From: Luteipulveratus mongoliensis
Lineage (GTDB): Bacteria; Actinomycetota; Actinomycetes; Actinomycetales; Dermatophilaceae
Direction: 5' to 3'
DNA: 64,000 bases
Assembly (NCBI RefSeq): GCF_001190945.1
Contig: NZ_CP011112.1
Location: forward strand, 3,658,001-3,722,000
In this document: positions 32,858 to 40,836 of the stretch, piece after piece
How the letters are laid out: each line of letters begins with the position of its first letter
Numbering within the stretch: position 1 is the stretch's first letter
The notes under the pieces: generated by a model
What the model was told of the DNA's origin: nothing
The model's database searches: none
The model's input: only the letters and a program-made list of their open reading frames with translations
Made by a program: the position numbers and the translations under genes

Positions 32858-33534
32858 GCGTCCTGCTCCTTGTCCGGCACGGCCAGGCGTCATTCGGCAA
32901 GCGTGACTACGACGTGTTGTCCGAGCGCGGCCACGAGCAAGCCACGATCCTCGGAAAAGCCCTGGCGGCCAGAGGTATTCGCCCTGATCACGTCATCCAT
33001 GGGGGCATGCGACGGCAGGCGGACACTGCCGCCGGGATCATCGGTGCTGCGGGTTGGTCGGTGGACCCTGTCACGGACGACGGCTGGGCCGAGTTCGACC
33101 ATGAGGACGTCATCGCCGGCCACCGACCGGCGTACCGGCACTCATCATTGATGAAGGCTGACCTGGCGCGAACTCTCAAGCCTCGCAAGGCATTCCAGAC
33201 GATGTTCGTCGAGGCGACGGGGCGCTGGTCGGCGGGCAAGCACGATGACCACTATCGCGAGACGTTCGGATCTTTCTGCTCTCGTATCGAGTCCTCACTC
33301 CGCGTGGCCGCGGAAGGGTCGGGTACGACCGTTGTCGTCACCTCAGGCGGTGTGATCGGCGTGATCGCCTCGCGTCTGCTGACCGGGTCGACGGCCATCT
33401 GGAGCGACCTCAACTCCGTCACGATCAACACCGGTGTCACCAAGATCATCAGTGGCTCGTCCGGACTGACTCTGGTGTCACTCAACGAGCACACCCATCT
33501 CGAACACGACTCCAGCCTGATCACCTACCGCTGA
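32854..33534 (+). CDS. Histidine phosphatase family protein
   Basis: A 226-aa phosphatase of the phosphoglycerate mutase-like branch, from the ATG at 32854 overlapping the previous stop (ATGA). The catalytic LVRHGQASFG supplies the phospho-accepting histidine (residue 9). Later conserved positions are ERGHEQATILG and TVVVTSGGVIG; the second catalytic position of the family (normally GH) reads SGG, as in several divergent members. It may hydrolyse a phosphorylated intermediate or phosphate ester made by the neighbouring kinase; this is inference from context. Confidence 0.87.
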   Translation: MSVLLLVRHGQASFGKRDYDVLSERGHEQATILGKALAARGIRPDHVIHGGMRRQADTAAGIIGAAGWSVDPVTDDGWAEFDHEDVIAGHRPAYRHSSLMKADLARTLKPRKAFQTMFVEATGRWSAGKHDDHYRETFGSFCSRIESSLRVAAEGSGTTVVVTSGGVIGVIASRLLTGSTAIWSDLNSVTINTGVTKIISGSSGLTLVSLNEHTHLEHDSSLITYR

Positions 33535-33561
33535 GTTCTATTGCTACACAAGGAGATCCGT

Positions 33562-34533
33562 ATGCGCGCAGCCCAGGTCACGACAGTCGACGGTCCGACG
33601 GCCGTCAAGGTTGCCGAGGTCGCGGCGCCGACCCGGCCCGACGACCAGGTGCTCATCGAGGTGCACCGCGCCGGCGTGGCGTACCCCGATGTGCTGCTGT
33701 CCCGCGGCGAGTATCAGTTCAAGCCCGAGCTGCCGTTCATCCCTGGCGCGGAGGTCTCGGGCGTTGTGCGCGAGGCGCCTGAGGGATCAGCGTTCACGGT
33801 CGGCCAGCGGGTCGCAGCGTTCCCTGCATTCGGCGGATTCGCCGAGCTGGCGCACACGTCCGAGGCGATGGTCCTGCCGCTGCCGGACGGCATGGACCTC
33901 GACACCGCAGCCGCGCTCCCGATGAACTACATGACCTGTGTCTTCGCGCTGGCCCAACGGGGACGTCTGGCCGAGGGCGAGACCGTCCTGGTCCACGGCG
34001 CCTCCGGTGGCATCGGCACTGCTGGCATCCAGGTGGCGAAGTCGTTGGGGGCCAAGACGATTGCCGTGGTGTCCACGGAGGAGAAGCGGGCAGCGGCCAC
34101 CGATGCAGGCGCCGACTGGGTCATCCTTGCCGACGGTTTCAAGGACGCTGTCGAGGAGCTGACCTCCGGCCGCGGTGTCGACGTCGTGCTCGATCCGGTG
34201 GGCGGCGACCGCTTCACCGACTCGCTGCGCTCACTGGCTCCCGAGGGCCGGCTGCTGGTGATCGGTTTCACCGGCGGCGACATCCCGACCGTCAAGGTCA
34301 ATCGTCTGCTGCACAACAACACGTCGGTGATCGGGGTGGGCTGGGGCGCCTACTGGCTCCCCCGCCCCGAGGTGCTGCGCGAGCAGTGGGACCAGCTGAT
34401 CGGGCTGTGGCACGGCGGCGGCATCAAGCCGCTGATCGGTGCGACCTACGAGCTCGACCAGGTGGGCGAAGCCCTGCAGTCCCTCGACGAGCGCCACGCC
34501 AAGGGCAAGGTCCTGCTGCGCGTCACTGACTGA
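33562..34533 (+). CDS. NADPH:quinone oxidoreductase family protein
   Basis: A 323-aa zinc-free medium-chain dehydrogenase/reductase. The start at 33562 is set by AAGGAG seven bases upstream. N-terminal strands (VLIEVHRAGVAYPDVLLSRGEYQ) lack the zinc cysteines, and the nucleotide motif is HGASGGIGTAGIQVAKSLGA. It is the last gene of the operon and may reduce an enone or quinone formed in the pathway. It is convergent with the nuclease-helicase gene, overlapping by 11 bp, with no room for a separate terminator. Confidence 0.9.
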   Translation: MRAAQVTTVDGPTAVKVAEVAAPTRPDDQVLIEVHRAGVAYPDVLLSRGEYQFKPELPFIPGAEVSGVVREAPEGSAFTVGQRVAAFPAFGGFAELAHTSEAMVLPLPDGMDLDTAAALPMNYMTCVFALAQRGRLAEGETVLVHGASGGIGTAGIQVAKSLGAKTIAVVSTEEKRAAATDAGADWVILADGFKDAVEELTSGRGVDVVLDPVGGDRFTDSLRSLAPEGRLLVIGFTGGDIPTVKVNRLLHNNTSVIGVGWGAYWLPRPEVLREQWDQLIGLWHGGGIKPLIGATYELDQVGEALQSLDERHAKGKVLLRVTD

Positions 34534-37500
34534 CGGCCGCGAGGTCGGCGTAGCGGCACAGGGCGTTGACCGCCCGCAGCTGGTGCGGCGTGTGCACCTC
34601 GGCCTCGAGCAGCGCCGGCGAGGCGACCACGACGGCAAGGGCCTTCGCCCTGGAGACCGCAACGTTGAGGCGGTGCAGGTCGAAGAGGAAGTCCACGCCA
34701 CGGGGTGCGTCGTGCGCTGATGACGAGCCCATCGCATAGATCACCACGGGCGCCTGCCTGCCCTGGAACCGGTCGACCGTGCCCACGCGTACGTCGTCCG
34801 GCAGGTGAGCGGCCAGCTGGGCGACGTGCGCGTTGTAGGGCGCCACGACGAGCACGTCATCGACGGTCATGGGGTGTCGCTCGTGGTGCACGTCCGTCCA
34901 CGTCCCGGTCAGCAGGTCATCGACCAGCCGACCGACGACCTCGGCCTCCTCGACACTGTCCGCGACGTTGCCCCCGTGCTCGACCTCGACCCACCGGAGT
35001 CCGGTGCCGCTGACCAGGCCCGGTGCATCGACGAGCTGGCGCTCCCGATGCTCTGCGGGATGCAGGCGACCGTCGTACATCAGCTCGGAGACGAACGAGC
35101 AGACCTCCGGGTGCATCCGGAAGGTGCGGTCGAGGAACACGCCACGGTCCGCCGGGATCGTGTCGTGACCGTCGAGCAGGTGGTCCAGAGCAGATGCGCC
35201 TGCACCGAACGGGTGCGCCGCCTGGGTCGGCTGAGTGAGCTGCTGCGGATCACCGAGGAGTACGAGGGAGCGCGCCGACTGCGCCACCGCCACGGCGTTG
35301 GCCAGTGAGAACTGGCCGGCCTCGTCGATGACCAGGACGTCGACAGCATCGGCCATCCCCTCGCGCGCCCACATCCAGGCGGTGCCTCCGACCAGACGCA
35401 TGCTGCCGTCGGCCAGACCGGCCTCGACGGCGTCATTGCTGTCGAGACGCGTGATCTGATCGTCGGGCGCCACCTCCGGGACAGTGGTCTTCTGCCACGC
35501 GGGACGATCAACCTCTTTCAGGACGTTTTCGATGACCGCGTGCGAAAGCGCAGTCACACCAACGGTTTTGCCACTGTCCAGCAGCTCGCGGATGAGGGCA
35601 GACGCGGCGTAGGTCTTGCCCGTGCCGGGAGGACCCTGGACCGCGAGGATCTGACCGTCGAGACCTGCGCCGACTCGCACGACGACATCCTTCGGCGTCT
35701 CCCCCGTCCGAGGCTCCAGATCCGCGGCGGTCGGGACCGCGCGCTCGATGAGGGCGACACCGAGCGGACGCTCGCCTGCCAGCATCCGCTCAGCGCAGCG
35801 CTGGATCGACGAGCGCAGCACACCATCGTTGATAGGGCCCTCAGGGCCGAGGCCGCGCACGACCTTCGGCTCGTTCCGCGCACCGATCTTGACGTCGACC
35901 CAGCCCTCGACCGGGTCCGCGTCGAGGACCTGACCGACACCTTCGTTGGTGTCGACGTCGTGTGGCCGGCCCCTCAGCGCGAAGTCCTGCGGGGGAAACG
36001 TGTAGCGCCAGCGCTTCGACGTCGCCCGACCCGTGGGGCTGAGCACGTCCTCGACGAAGACCGGCGCACCCACCCGCCCGATCGCAGTGCCGTCCGCGAC
36101 GATCTCCTCGTCGCTCATCGCTCCGTAGCGGAAGAACGCCCACCACCCCGGGCGCGCCTCGCGACGGTGCCAGCCCACACACCCGGCCAGCAGGTCGTGG
36201 CCAGAGGCAAGCAGCCGCTCGGTCAGGGCCTGCTCCTCGAGCTCGGCGTCGCTGACCGCCTTGAGCTCCGGAGGGGTCGGGCGCCGGAGACTGACGCCCG
36301 TCGCCGCCAGCTCGTCGCGCCGCTGCTCGAGCCAGACGTGCAGGTCGTGCGTGGACCGGACGTCCTCACGGTTGTAGCGCTCGATCTCATCCAGGATGCT
36401 CTGACCGCCGTCGGTCAGCCAGCGCTCGTAGTCGACCACCGAGGTCATGGCATCGGCGACCGCCGCGTCGGTGTCCGCGGTCCGGGTGTGACCCCAGTAG
36501 AAGTCCTCGAGCTTTTTGATGGAGTACGACGGCTTGCTGATCCGAAGGCCCTGCTTGACGACCGCGTAGAGGTCGACGAACCGCTCGGCTCGCAGCAGCT
36601 GGTCCAGCTCCGCCTCGCGCGTCGCGTGCCGGGCGGTCATCCGCTGCAACGCGGTGATCTCGTACGGCGCGTAGTGATAGATGTGCAGGTCGGGATCAGC
36701 CGCCCACCGCCGCATCAGCTCATCGATCAGATCGGCGACCAGCTTGCCCTCCTGCTCGAAGTCGTGCGCCCACCACGAGCTGAACGCACCCGAGCGCTCC
36801 CAGAGCCCCGCGAGGTATTCGCGTCCCTCGCCGTCCTGCGCCCACGGGTCACCCTCGAAGTCGAGGTAGACGTCTCCGGCGGCCGGCTCAGGCAGCCGCT
36901 GGAGTCCCTTGCCTGGCTCGGGCGGGAGCAGGTCGTACGACGCCTCCCCGGCCTCTCGCTCGCGGACCTGCAGGCGGGCCTGATGCAGGAGACGGTCTCG
37001 AGTCAGCGGGGTGAGCGCGTCACCGATCTGCTCGGGACTGGCCGCGGCCAGGTCGGTGAGGGTCGCAATCCCCTTGGACCGCAGCGCCATTCGTTGGTCG
37101 GAGCGCAACCCAGCCACCTGGACGAGGTCGTCCTCGGCCTCCCACTGCTCCTCGCACACTGTCTGCCAGCGGCACATCGTGCAGTGCGCCACCGGCGCCG
37201 GCTCGGTGGGAGGCGGCGCGGCGACGACGCCTTCGAGTCGTTCACGAATCCGTCGGGCATAGGACGCGACATCGACCAGGCGCCACGGATGCTCCTGCTT
37301 GTCGCCGGTCACCACGACGAGCTGCTGTGGGGCCGCGCCCTGCAGCTCGGTCAACCGCTCGGCGTACATCGCCATCTGCAGCAGCGCCGGGACCTTCAGC
37401 CGGCGCGCCAGCTTGGTGTCGGCCACGTCGTAGGACCACGCGCCGAGGTCGCTCGGACGCTCGCGACGGAGAAGGAAGTCCGCGTGCCCGACCCAGGACC

Positions 37501-37819
37501 CGTCGTACAACGTCGCCTGGTAGATCACGTCGACACCGGAACGCATCGCCGCGACGGTCTCCTGCTCGGCCGCCACCCGGTCCTCGTCCGCGATCTCGAC
37601 GACGCTCAGCCCGCGTTCGCGCAATATCGCGAGGTAGTCACGCTCGTGGCTGATGCCCTTGGAGAACACCAGCTTCAGCGCGTCGTCGGCTCCTTTGGGC
37701 CGCCGCTCACCGGACTCCTGCGCCATCCATTGGAGGTCCAGGGTCGTGATGTGCGGGCAGGCGACATGCTTGGTGAGGTCCGTGGGGCTGAGCACGATTC
37801 GCCCGTCGACGCGCTGCAT
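34523..37819 (-). CDS. TM0106-family RecB-like nuclease fused to a superfamily 1 helicase
   Basis: A 1098-aa three-part enzyme. Part one is a RecB/Cas4-like nuclease: Cys21 with Cys213, Cys216 and Cys222 (likely an Fe-S cluster), Asp114, the DxxK-like DVADTK (131-136) and QMAMY (148-152). Part two is a predicted RNase H-like exonuclease domain (YLDFEGDPW, YEITALQRM, RYNREDVRST; about residues 310-500). Part three is a UPF1/Dna2-like SF1 helicase with QGPPGTGKT (about 727-735), VIDEAGQFSLANA and GDPQQLTQPTQ, then DRFQGRQAPVVIYAM. It is known as a TM0106-type protein. The likely role is DNA or RNA end processing in repair or defence; the substrate is unknown. Confidence 0.9.
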   Translation of the reverse strand: MQRVDGRIVLSPTDLTKHVACPHITTLDLQWMAQESGERRPKGADDALKLVFSKGISHERDYLAILRERGLSVVEIADEDRVAAEQETVAAMRSGVDVIYQATLYDGSWVGHADFLLRRERPSDLGAWSYDVADTKLARRLKVPALLQMAMYAERLTELQGAAPQQLVVVTGDKQEHPWRLVDVASYARRIRERLEGVVAAPPPTEPAPVAHCTMCRWQTVCEEQWEAEDDLVQVAGLRSDQRMALRSKGIATLTDLAAASPEQIGDALTPLTRDRLLHQARLQVREREAGEASYDLLPPEPGKGLQRLPEPAAGDVYLDFEGDPWAQDGEGREYLAGLWERSGAFSSWWAHDFEQEGKLVADLIDELMRRWAADPDLHIYHYAPYEITALQRMTARHATREAELDQLLRAERFVDLYAVVKQGLRISKPSYSIKKLEDFYWGHTRTADTDAAVADAMTSVVDYERWLTDGGQSILDEIERYNREDVRSTHDLHVWLEQRRDELAATGVSLRRPTPPELKAVSDAELEEQALTERLLASGHDLLAGCVGWHRREARPGWWAFFRYGAMSDEEIVADGTAIGRVGAPVFVEDVLSPTGRATSKRWRYTFPPQDFALRGRPHDVDTNEGVGQVLDADPVEGWVDVKIGARNEPKVVRGLGPEGPINDGVLRSSIQRCAERMLAGERPLGVALIERAVPTAADLEPRTGETPKDVVVRVGAGLDGQILAVQGPPGTGKTYAASALIRELLDSGKTVGVTALSHAVIENVLKEVDRPAWQKTTVPEVAPDDQITRLDSNDAVEAGLADGSMRLVGGTAWMWAREGMADAVDVLVIDEAGQFSLANAVAVAQSARSLVLLGDPQQLTQPTQAAHPFGAGASALDHLLDGHDTIPADRGVFLDRTFRMHPEVCSFVSELMYDGRLHPAEHRERQLVDAPGLVSGTGLRWVEVEHGGNVADSVEEAEVVGRLVDDLLTGTWTDVHHERHPMTVDDVLVVAPYNAHVAQLAAHLPDDVRVGTVDRFQGRQAPVVIYAMGSSSAHDAPRGVDFLFDLHRLNVAVSRAKALAVVVASPALLEAEVHTPHQLRAVNALCRYADLAAVSQ

Positions 37820-37856
37820 GTCGCCACTGTGCCAGCGGGCACCGACACTGCGTGGA

Positions 37857-38867
37857 TCAGCTGGCGACGACGACCTTGAACGCCAGCGGCGGCTGCCCCG
37901 GGGAAATGACTCGGCTGGCGGCGTCCTTCATGACCCAGCGGATATCGCACGTCCCGCTGTGGTCCGCGGCGACCACCTCGACCCGCACCTGAACCGCCTG
38001 GCCGGGCGCGACCGTCGGCACGTCGATCCGCTGCGCGGTCTCGCAGGCTGCCGCGCCACGGGCGACGTCAGTCCGCTCGAGCCGACGTGCCGTCCACGCG
38101 GACGTGCCGGTGTTGCGCACCTTCCAGACGGTGGTGAAGCGCTCCTTCGGGCTGACGCTGGAGCAGTCGGGCACGGACGGGTCAGCCTCGAGTGCAAAGC
38201 CATCCTGGCCCGCGGCGCTCGCCGTGAGGGTTCGTGCCAACGCGTTGCACGCAGTCCCGGCCGAGCTGCTGACCGTCGCGGCGGCCGGCAGCTGCTCGGG
38301 GACCTGCTCGATGCTCGTCGCGCCGGATCCGCCCATCTCAGCAGCGGCAGCAACCGGTGGCGCATCGAGCAGGAGTGGACGGACAAGAAGCAGTACGGCC
38401 ATCGCGGCGGCCGCGGCCACGAGTGCGATGAGTGCCCAGCCGGCCGACTGCGAACCAACTCGACGCAGCACCGACGGGCGCGCGGAGTGGCCGGCAAGGG
38501 AGAGCTGAGCCGGAGCCGGGAGGTCGGCGACGTCGTACGCGGGAGTCTCGGTGGCCGTGTGCGTCACCTGGGTGTCGACGGGGTTCACCACGGGCAACGG
38601 ACCACTGCCACGCGTGACCATGCGGTGCGCCCGCTCCCAGTCGGTCTTCCACCGGCGCGGATCCGACCCGCACGCGAGCACGAACTGCTCCGTGGTGATC
38701 CAGGTCGGCAACCGAGAACCGAGGGTCGCCTCGTGAAGCGTGGTGTGGGAGATGCAGCCCGAGCGACGCGCCATCTCTCTAAAGGATGGGGTTCCAGCGG
38801 TCTGACGTAGGTCGATCAATGCCTGAACAAACTGCCTGACGGCGGCCCGGCCTTCTTCGCGCTGCAT
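37857..38867 (-). CDS. HTH / membrane / NBR1-Ig-like domain protein
   Basis: A 336-aa protein; GGGAG lies eight bases before the ATG. Residues 5-70 form an XRE-like helix-turn-helix region (FVQALIDLRQTAGTPSFREMARRSGCISHTTLHEA), and WERAH closes it. A linker leads to one membrane helix (about 142-165). The extracytoplasmic part ends in an NBR1-type immunoglobulin domain: FTTVWKVRNTGTSAWTARRLER, then VPTVAPGQAVQVRVEVVAADHSGTC. This HTH-helix-Ig arrangement occurs in Actinobacteria but no function is established. The layout would let a cell-wall signal reach a cytoplasmic DNA-binding domain (inference). It is divergent from the cell-wall hydrolase genes. Confidence 0.82.
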   Translation of the reverse strand: MQREEGRAAVRQFVQALIDLRQTAGTPSFREMARRSGCISHTTLHEATLGSRLPTWITTEQFVLACGSDPRRWKTDWERAHRMVTRGSGPLPVVNPVDTQVTHTATETPAYDVADLPAPAQLSLAGHSARPSVLRRVGSQSAGWALIALVAAAAAMAVLLLVRPLLLDAPPVAAAAEMGGSGATSIEQVPEQLPAAATVSSSAGTACNALARTLTASAAGQDGFALEADPSVPDCSSVSPKERFTTVWKVRNTGTSAWTARRLERTDVARGAAACETAQRIDVPTVAPGQAVQVRVEVVAADHSGTCDIRWVMKDAASRVISPGQPPLAFKVVVAS

Positions 38868-39092
38868 AGCGCCAACTCCCTTGATCTGCCGCCGTTTCCG
38901 GCGGGATGGCGACTCCCTGTCCGAGCCGCACTCCGTCCGTCAGACGTCTGTAAGGCGGTGTCAGATCCCTCGGATCTTGGGCGATTTGGCGAGGGGGCTC
39001 CGTCAACGTTCATGCCACGCCGCATGAGCCGGGACAGGCCAGGCTCGACGCCACATCAGCGGCATGTGGACATCCCCCAGGAGGGCAGCTTC

Positions 39093-39962
39093 ATGAACCG
39101 CACCATTGCTCGTCGTACAGCAGTCATCGCGCTCGGCGCCTCGCTCGCTGGTGGGGGCGCTCTTGCCGTCGCCTCGCAGAGCGACGCCGCACCGGGCAAG
39201 GTCCACACCGCCAGCTCCAGCCTCACGGTCCGCTCCGGACCCTCGGCGAGCGCCAAGGCTGTCGGCTCGCTCAAGAAGGGCGCCAAGGTCGACATCAAGT
39301 GCCAGATGTACGGCAGCACCGTCAAGGGCACCTACGGCACCTCCAACGTCTGGGACCGGATCGGCACCGGCCGCTACGTCTCCGACGCCTACATCTACAC
39401 CGGCTCCGACGGCTTCGTCGCCCCCAAGTGCGGCGGCGGCAACACTCCTCCGCCCACGAGCAACGTGCACGGACGTAACAACGGTCCGGCCGGCCCCAAG
39501 AGCGGCAGCCGCTCGCAGAAGGTCGAGCGCGTCGTCAACGCGGCCCTGTCGCAGACCGGGAAGGGACTGTCCTACTCGTGGGGCGCGGGCGGCAAGGGCG
39601 GCCCGTCGTACGGCATCTCCTCACCCTCCCCGAGCGGCTACCACGACTACAACCGGTTCGGCTTCGACTGCTCCGGCCTGACGCTCTACTCCTACTGGAA
39701 GGGCATCGGCAAGGACATCGGTCCGGCCACGAGCTACCAGTACAACTCCGGCACGAAGGTCTCGATCAACAAGCGCCAGCGCGGCGACCTGATCATGTGG
39801 GGCTCGAGCGGCGGCGGCAGCACCTACCACGTCGCGCTCTACCTCGGGAACAACAAGATCGTCGAGGCCAGCTCGCCCCGCAGCAGCAAGAGCGTCCACG
39901 TCCGTTCCTGGAGCCCCAACGAGAGCGGCGTCATGAGCAGCGTCGTCCGCATCATCAAGTAA
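39093..39962 (+). CDS. Secreted NlpC/P60 peptidase with SH3 domain
   Basis: A 289-aa exported cell-wall hydrolase; GGAGGG precedes the ATG at 39093, and longer in-frame starts lack a site. A signal peptide ends at SDA-A (about residue 32). An SH3-like domain follows (VHTASSSLTVRSGPSASAKAVGSLKKG to KCGGG). A Gly/Asn/Pro linker leads to the NlpC/P60 domain with catalytic Cys in FGFDCSGLTLY (about 192) and His in STYHVALYLG. It should cut peptidoglycan stem peptides. The N-terminal 115 residues are nearly identical, in DNA too, to the next gene. Confidence 0.92.
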   Translation: MNRTIARRTAVIALGASLAGGGALAVASQSDAAPGKVHTASSSLTVRSGPSASAKAVGSLKKGAKVDIKCQMYGSTVKGTYGTSNVWDRIGTGRYVSDAYIYTGSDGFVAPKCGGGNTPPPTSNVHGRNNGPAGPKSGSRSQKVERVVNAALSQTGKGLSYSWGAGGKGGPSYGISSPSPSGYHDYNRFGFDCSGLTLYSYWKGIGKDIGPATSYQYNSGTKVSINKRQRGDLIMWGSSGGGSTYHVALYLGNNKIVEASSPRSSKSVHVRSWSPNESGVMSSVVRIIK

Positions 39963-40345
39963 CCACCTCCACCCCACACACGTACTGAGAAGGGAACGAG
40001 TCATGAAGAACACCAAGACGATTCGCCGGTCCGCTGCCGTTGGTCTCACGATGGCCCTCGCTGGTGGAGGTGCTCTTGCCGTCGCCTCGCAGAGCGACGC
40101 CGCACCGGGCAAGGTCCACACCGCCAGCTCCAGTCTCACCGTCCGCTCCGGCCCCTCGGCCGGCGCCAAGGCCGTCGGCTCGCTCAAGAAGGGCGCCAAG
40201 GTCGACATCAAGTGCCAGACCTACGGCACCACCGTCAAGGGCACCTACGGCACCTCCAACGTGTGGGACCGGATCGGCACCGGTCGCTACGTCTCCGACG
40301 CCTACATCTACACCGGCTCCGACGGCTTCGTCGCACCCAAGTGCG
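39146..40345. repeat. Near-identical signal-peptide/SH3 coding repeats in two adjacent genes
   Basis: About 285 bp are shared between 39146-39432 and 40058-40345, including long stretches with identical synonymous codons, while the catalytic domains that follow are unrelated (NlpC/P60 versus CHAP). This points to recent duplication or continuing gene conversion of the targeting module. Confidence 0.85.
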
Positions 40346-40770
40346 GCGGGACCAGCACGCCCAAGCCGCCGCCCTCGAGCAACAAGGGCCGCAAGTGGGG
40401 CAAGACCGCGTCGTACAACGGCGGCGCGAGCGGTCAGTGCACCTGGGGCGCCAAGGAGAAGTTCAAGAAGTACTCCGGCAAGTACCCGGCGATCTACGGC
40501 AACGCCAAGGACTGGTTCGGCTCGGCGAAGGCCAATGGAGGGACCACGACGTACACCCCGTCCGCCAACGCGATCGTCGTCTTCCAGCCCGGCGCTCAGG
40601 GCGCGAACCGCACGTACGGCCACGTCGCATGGGTCAACTCGGTCCAGAAGACCAGCCACGGCACCTACGTCCACATCACCGAGATGAACTGGAAGGGCAA
40701 GTACATCTACAACACGCGCACCGTGAAGGACGTCAGCGGGATGGGCTACATCCTCGCCCCGCACAAGTAG
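40003..40770 (+). CDS. Secreted CHAP-domain amidase/peptidase with SH3 domain
   Basis: A 255-aa exported protein; GAAGGG precedes the ATG. It has the same signal peptide and SH3 domain as its upstream neighbour (QSDAAPGKVHTASSSLTVRSG). A Pro/Ser linker leads to a CHAP domain with catalytic Cys in GQCTWGA, His in YGHVAWV and the EMNWKG acid/Asn segment. CHAP enzymes cleave peptidoglycan amide bonds. The 40-bp gap to the previous gene suggests co-transcription. The operon ends in a perfect 50-bp palindrome. Confidence 0.92.
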   Translation: MKNTKTIRRSAAVGLTMALAGGGALAVASQSDAAPGKVHTASSSLTVRSGPSAGAKAVGSLKKGAKVDIKCQTYGTTVKGTYGTSNVWDRIGTGRYVSDAYIYTGSDGFVAPKCGGTSTPKPPPSSNKGRKWGKTASYNGGASGQCTWGAKEKFKKYSGKYPAIYGNAKDWFGSAKANGGTTTYTPSANAIVVFQPGAQGANRTYGHVAWVNSVQKTSHGTYVHITEMNWKGKYIYNTRTVKDVSGMGYILAPHK

Positions 40771-40777
40771 ACACCTA

Positions 40778-40827
40778 CACAAATTGACTGCAGTAGCACG
40801 CATGCGTGCTACTGCAGTCAATTTGTG
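40778..40827. terminator. Perfect 50-bp palindrome, bidirectional terminator
   Basis: Every base from 40778 to 40827 pairs with its mirror (25-bp arms, no loop, centre CATG at 40801-40804). It begins CACAAATTGACTGCAG and is clearly more A/T-rich than its surroundings. The AAATTG/CAATTT ends give a T-run in both directions. It lies between the convergent CHAP and LLM genes, 8 bases past one stop codon and 10 past the other. Confidence 0.9.
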
Positions 40828-40836
40828 CTGGACGAG

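Noticed and set aside
35540-37879. A 779-codon open frame opposite the TM0106 gene
   Set aside because: Same shadow effect; no recognisable motif, and the opposite strand encodes all nuclease and helicase motifs.
38868-39092. c-di-AMP (ydaO-type) riboswitch upstream of the NlpC/P60 gene
   Set aside because: Such switches often precede wall hydrolases, but the conserved blocks are absent; only promoter-sized DNA is seen.
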